Below are positions 61,146 through 64,000 of a DNA stretch of 64,000 nucleotides, piece after piece. The position numbers and the translations under genes were made by a program. The DNA lies in contig MPNW01000143.1 in the NCBI GenBank assembly GCA_011800805.1, positions 62,068 to 126,067 of the forward strand, in the 5' to 3' direction. Position 1 is the stretch's first letter; each line of letters starts with the position of its first letter. The stretch comes from Hirudo medicinalis (lineage: Eukaryota; Annelida; Clitellata; Hirudinida; Hirudinidae). The notes beneath the pieces are model-generated. The model saw only the letters and a program-made list of their open reading frames with translations, made no database searches and was not told where the DNA came from.

Positions 61146-63756
61146 CTAATTATCAAAATCGCATCCGTATTCAGGATCTGTACCGGTAACGTTGGTCCAA
61201 AAAATGCATCTGGTCCCATTCTGGCAGTTGAGCTAAATATGAAAAATTAGCTTTATTTAACTAATAAAAATGATAATAATAATGTATGTAATTAAGTTTA
61301 ACATAATATGTGATAGTATAATAATAAATAGTTCACATTTTTCAACAGCGCTTAGTGTTAATGAAGTGATCTACCTAACCATTCCAGCTTTATAAGCATA
61401 CAGCGGTTAAACATTTATCCAAGACACAATGGATTTGCTACAGACTTATTTGCTATAAACACTGCCACATTCCAATGTTACCTCTTTGCAAGGATCAGAG
61501 CACAGGCATGTCTGACATCCATTGGGGTCGAATAAAAATCCACTTGTGGGGCAATCAGAATCGCAAGCAATTGCAGAGCATCCTGAAACTTGAAGCGGGT
61601 GTCAAGAAATTTGTATATTTATGAAATGAGAATTATTGAACGAATGCGATGCTAATTAAACAAGTTAAAAATTGTTTCAATTATAAAGCGTATCGAATCT
61701 TGTAGCATTATGAATCAGAGATAATATCCTTTCATTCTGACATTTCTCGCAACTGGCCGATTCCCCGATGATTCTGCCGTTGTAAAGCACTGGCTTTTCT
61801 TGGCATTCGGTTCCAGCTGGACAATTGTTGAACTTCAGAAAAATAGTGAAATATGGATATTCGATTAATTGCAAAATTATATTGAATTATATAAATATGT
61901 TAAAAAACAAATAAAATATTAAAATAAGAAAGTCCAAGTCATGTTTTATTAATGACTCTTAACATTTTTTTTTATCGAATCCGCAATTGAGCCACAATTG
62001 TAAAAGTAGACGTCAATTGCATACATTTAGGATGTTGCTGCTGTCGATATATTTTAAAAGAGCAGAACATCGAAGTGATTTCATAAGTTCTGGTTATATG
62101 AAAATGTTTAGTTGTGATGATAATAACGCAAAGCAATCTTCTACAATGAATAAAATATCAAACTACAATTCTGAGGTAAGGCTTTGAAAGCAACATGGAT
62201 TTCCAATCTCAAAGTTTAAATTTTTAAATAAAAATTATCAATTAAATCGAAGCATTAGTTTATTGTTTTATAATCCTAGTAATTAAAAATTAATATTTTG
62301 TTAAATCTTATCACATTACATCAGATTAATGTTAAAATTCACAGACCCTGTAGGAACATTTAGTTAGACACGTCTCACACGGACAATTTCCAGAAACATC
62401 AGCAGAGTACCTCTTTAACTCATGACAAAATGGACCATCTTTCGGACACTCTGGGCAACCTTCAGTTGATGCATTAATGCATTAATCCATAATGTGGAGA
62501 CACAAGGACATTATATATTTATATTATATTTATATTATATTTATATTAATTTATATATATATTTATATTAGGGCTGTCCATATTAACGATTAATCTTCCG
62601 ATTAATCGCTAAGAATTTTAACGATTAATTTGTTTTATGATGATTAAATTTCGATTATTTTTGTTAATTACTTACTGAAGCAATGTCGATATTTAATTGG
62701 ACAGGAGATTTTAATTTGTTATTGTTACTGCTAAAAATGGTCGACTCCAAGGTAAATGGTAAATTGCGTGACCATTTTGGTTTTAAAGTATACGATATCA
62801 ATAAAGTTATTGATGGTGAGAAGATGTACTTTTTCGCTGCGAGAAAGTCTTAAAGTGGCAGCACTTACTGACTTTCAAAGTAGAGTTGAGAATATAAAGT
62901 CACCCGAGATCTTGAGCTTTTGAACGTAATCGTAACACGCAGACTGATGTAGATGAACAAAGTTGGGAGGATAATAATAATAAAAGTGCAGAGCCAGAGC
63001 CGCCGTAGAAGAAACCACAACTGATACTGATTTATAATGATTCAGAATCTGAGTCTGAAGATGACATGACTGTAGGTGTCATTGTTGACAACGAATTGCA
63101 GAAGTGCAGGAAAGACCAAAAAATTCCTGAGTCACAAGATCCTCTGATCTGGTGACAAGTTAATGCTTGTCGTTTTCGAAATTGACATCTTTTGTACGCA
63201 AGGTATTATGCAAGGTATTATACAGCCACATCTGCACCATGTGCACATCCGTTTATATTGTGAATAAACTGCATCTTTAACTCCTGACATTGTGAAGAAG
63301 TTAATCCGCTTAAAAGACTGGTCGAAATCGAAGGAATGAATGAGTGAACTGAACAATAGCAGTAATTTTAGTTTGTCCTCGCATAATAAAAAGAAATTTA
63401 TAAAATCAAATTACTTAATCAGTGGATTAAATTCGATTTTTTGTATCAATTTAAACATTTTCTAAATATCAATTAATCGTCAATTATTGTAAGCTTAATT
63501 GTTTAAGAAATCATTAATCGTTAACAGCCCTAATTTATATACAAGATGTAAATGTGTTTGAACGGAAACACTCTGATGAGAAGTTAAACGAAATACATGG
63601 CAATTATGTAGATATCATTTTACAAGAAATCAAGTTAAAGTAAATTAAAATAATAAATTATGAAAAAGAAGCTGTCATAAGTTGTAATAGTAATCACTCG
63701 CCTGTGGCCATCATTGCAACACAAACAAGGAAGAAAAGACGGAGTTGTATCATCAT
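61146..63756 (-). CDS. Small secreted cysteine-rich protein with an antistasin-like module
   Basis: Exon 1, 63702-63756, encodes a signal peptide (MMIQLRLFFLVCVAMMA). Exon 2, 62347-62459, is Cys-rich (GCPECPKDGPFC, NCPCETCLTKC). Exon 3 ends upstream at 61832 (NNCPAGTECQEK); its donor is unresolved. Exon 4, 61482-61582, has the antistasin-like spacing CSAIACDSDCPTSGFLFDP then GCQTCLCSDPC. Exon 5, 61146-61232, ends with YGCDFDN and a stop. Junctions 1-2 and 2-3 keep frame only if intron 1 uses a GC donor (ACAG/GCGAGT). The protein is probably extracellular and disulphide-rich. Antistasin-like domains often inhibit proteases, but no inhibitory activity can be inferred here. A hAT element (62569-63532) sits in intron 1. 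Exon 3 could end at 61757 or later. Confidence 0.65.
62514..62568. repeat. (TATATT)n-like AT repeat
   Basis: An imperfect TATATT array directly left of the hAT insertion. It provided the AT-rich target site. Confidence 0.8.
62569..63532. mobile_element. Non-autonomous hAT transposon, 964 bp, with perfect target duplication
   Basis: The ends are TAGGGCTGTCC... and ...TTAACAGCCCTA, with a longer inverted similarity (ACGATTAAT / ATTAATCGTTAA). It is flanked on both sides by the identical 8-bp direct repeat ATTTATAT (62561-62568 and 63533-63540). Inside at about 62740 is a short decayed reading stretch (MVDSKVNGKLRDHFGFKVYD) resembling the start of a BED-finger hAT transposase. The rest is broken. 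It lies in the first intron of the secreted protein gene, in an AT-rich target. The perfect duplication means a fairly recent insertion. Confidence 0.92.
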
Positions 63757-64000
63757 GAGAGTACAAAATGGAGTTTCAAGTCAAGCGTTATAAGCTGTAA
63801 AATTTTTAAGCAATAAATAGTCCTGAGTTAAATTAATTTTTATTGATCCAATCTAGAATTATTGCTAATGAATTGTCACGCAATCGAAGCACAATGGACG
63901 AATGAAATTGTTACAAATTGTTGCAAACGATAGTATTGATCCACTTTGCGTTATCTCACAGGTATGATGATTTCGTGATCTTCTTTAACATAATGACTGC
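63757..64000. promoter_or_regulatory. 5' flank of the secreted protein gene
   Basis: Upstream of the signal-peptide start codon (63756, minus). No clear coding sequence and no strong core promoter motif. Confidence 0.3.

Overview
The window comes from an animal (metazoan) nuclear genome. The genes are split by many short introns (often 66-300 bp), the DNA is AT-rich, and several products are recognisable metazoan proteins: PACS, AGAP, SoxB, front-end desaturase, AASS, ESD and FBXO4. Compact introns, tRNA-derived SINE-like repeats, hAT transposon remnants and many ATC/ATT/TTG microsatellites suggest a fairly compact, fast-evolving invertebrate. I cannot fix the phylum from sequence alone. No bacterial operon logic applies.

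Layout: (1) 1-6832, plus strand: 3' part of a large type I membrane protein (Ser/Thr mucin-like region, six EGF-like units, one thrombospondin type 1 repeat, membrane helix, highly charged cytoplasmic tail). (2) 7783-13428, minus: complete bifunctional lysine-degradation enzyme AASS in 20 exons. (3) 13429-18089: gene-poor, with a 1.03-kb hAT remnant. (4) 18090-30348, plus: complete PACS sorting adaptor in 23 exons, with many microsatellites in its introns. (5) 31646-33625, minus: S-formylglutathione hydrolase (ESD), head-to-head with an unrecognised small gene ending at 34466. (6) 34921-36388, plus: FBXO4. (7) 36758-37456, minus: small membrane protein. (8) 39020-44555, minus: cytochrome b5-fused fatty acid desaturase with one base missing in exon 1. 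(9) 45396-47908, plus: divergent protein kinase, tail-to-tail (45 bp) with an intronless SoxB gene, 47954-48991, minus. (10) 52625-60384, minus: AGAP-type Arf GAP (GTPase-like, PH, ArfGAP, ankyrin). (11) 61146-63756, minus: small secreted Cys-rich, antistasin-like protein whose first intron carries a 964-bp hAT insertion with a perfect 8-bp target duplication.

Exon boundaries were placed by hand from splice signals and family similarity. For AASS (945 aa), PACS (866 aa), ESD (288 aa), FBXO4 (323 aa), the kinase (305 aa) and the small membrane protein (163 aa), the summed exon lengths are exact multiples of three. This supports those models. The desaturase is 1301 nt, one base short of a 433-codon frame. 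The AGAP frame is consistent until its last exon. The genes are functionally unrelated neighbours (lysine catabolism, formaldehyde detoxification, polyunsaturated lipid synthesis, membrane traffic, transcription). I found no single novel multi-gene system. The most interesting items are the divergent kinase, the in-frame TGA gene, the frameshifts, the unusual splice donors and the three independent hAT insertions.
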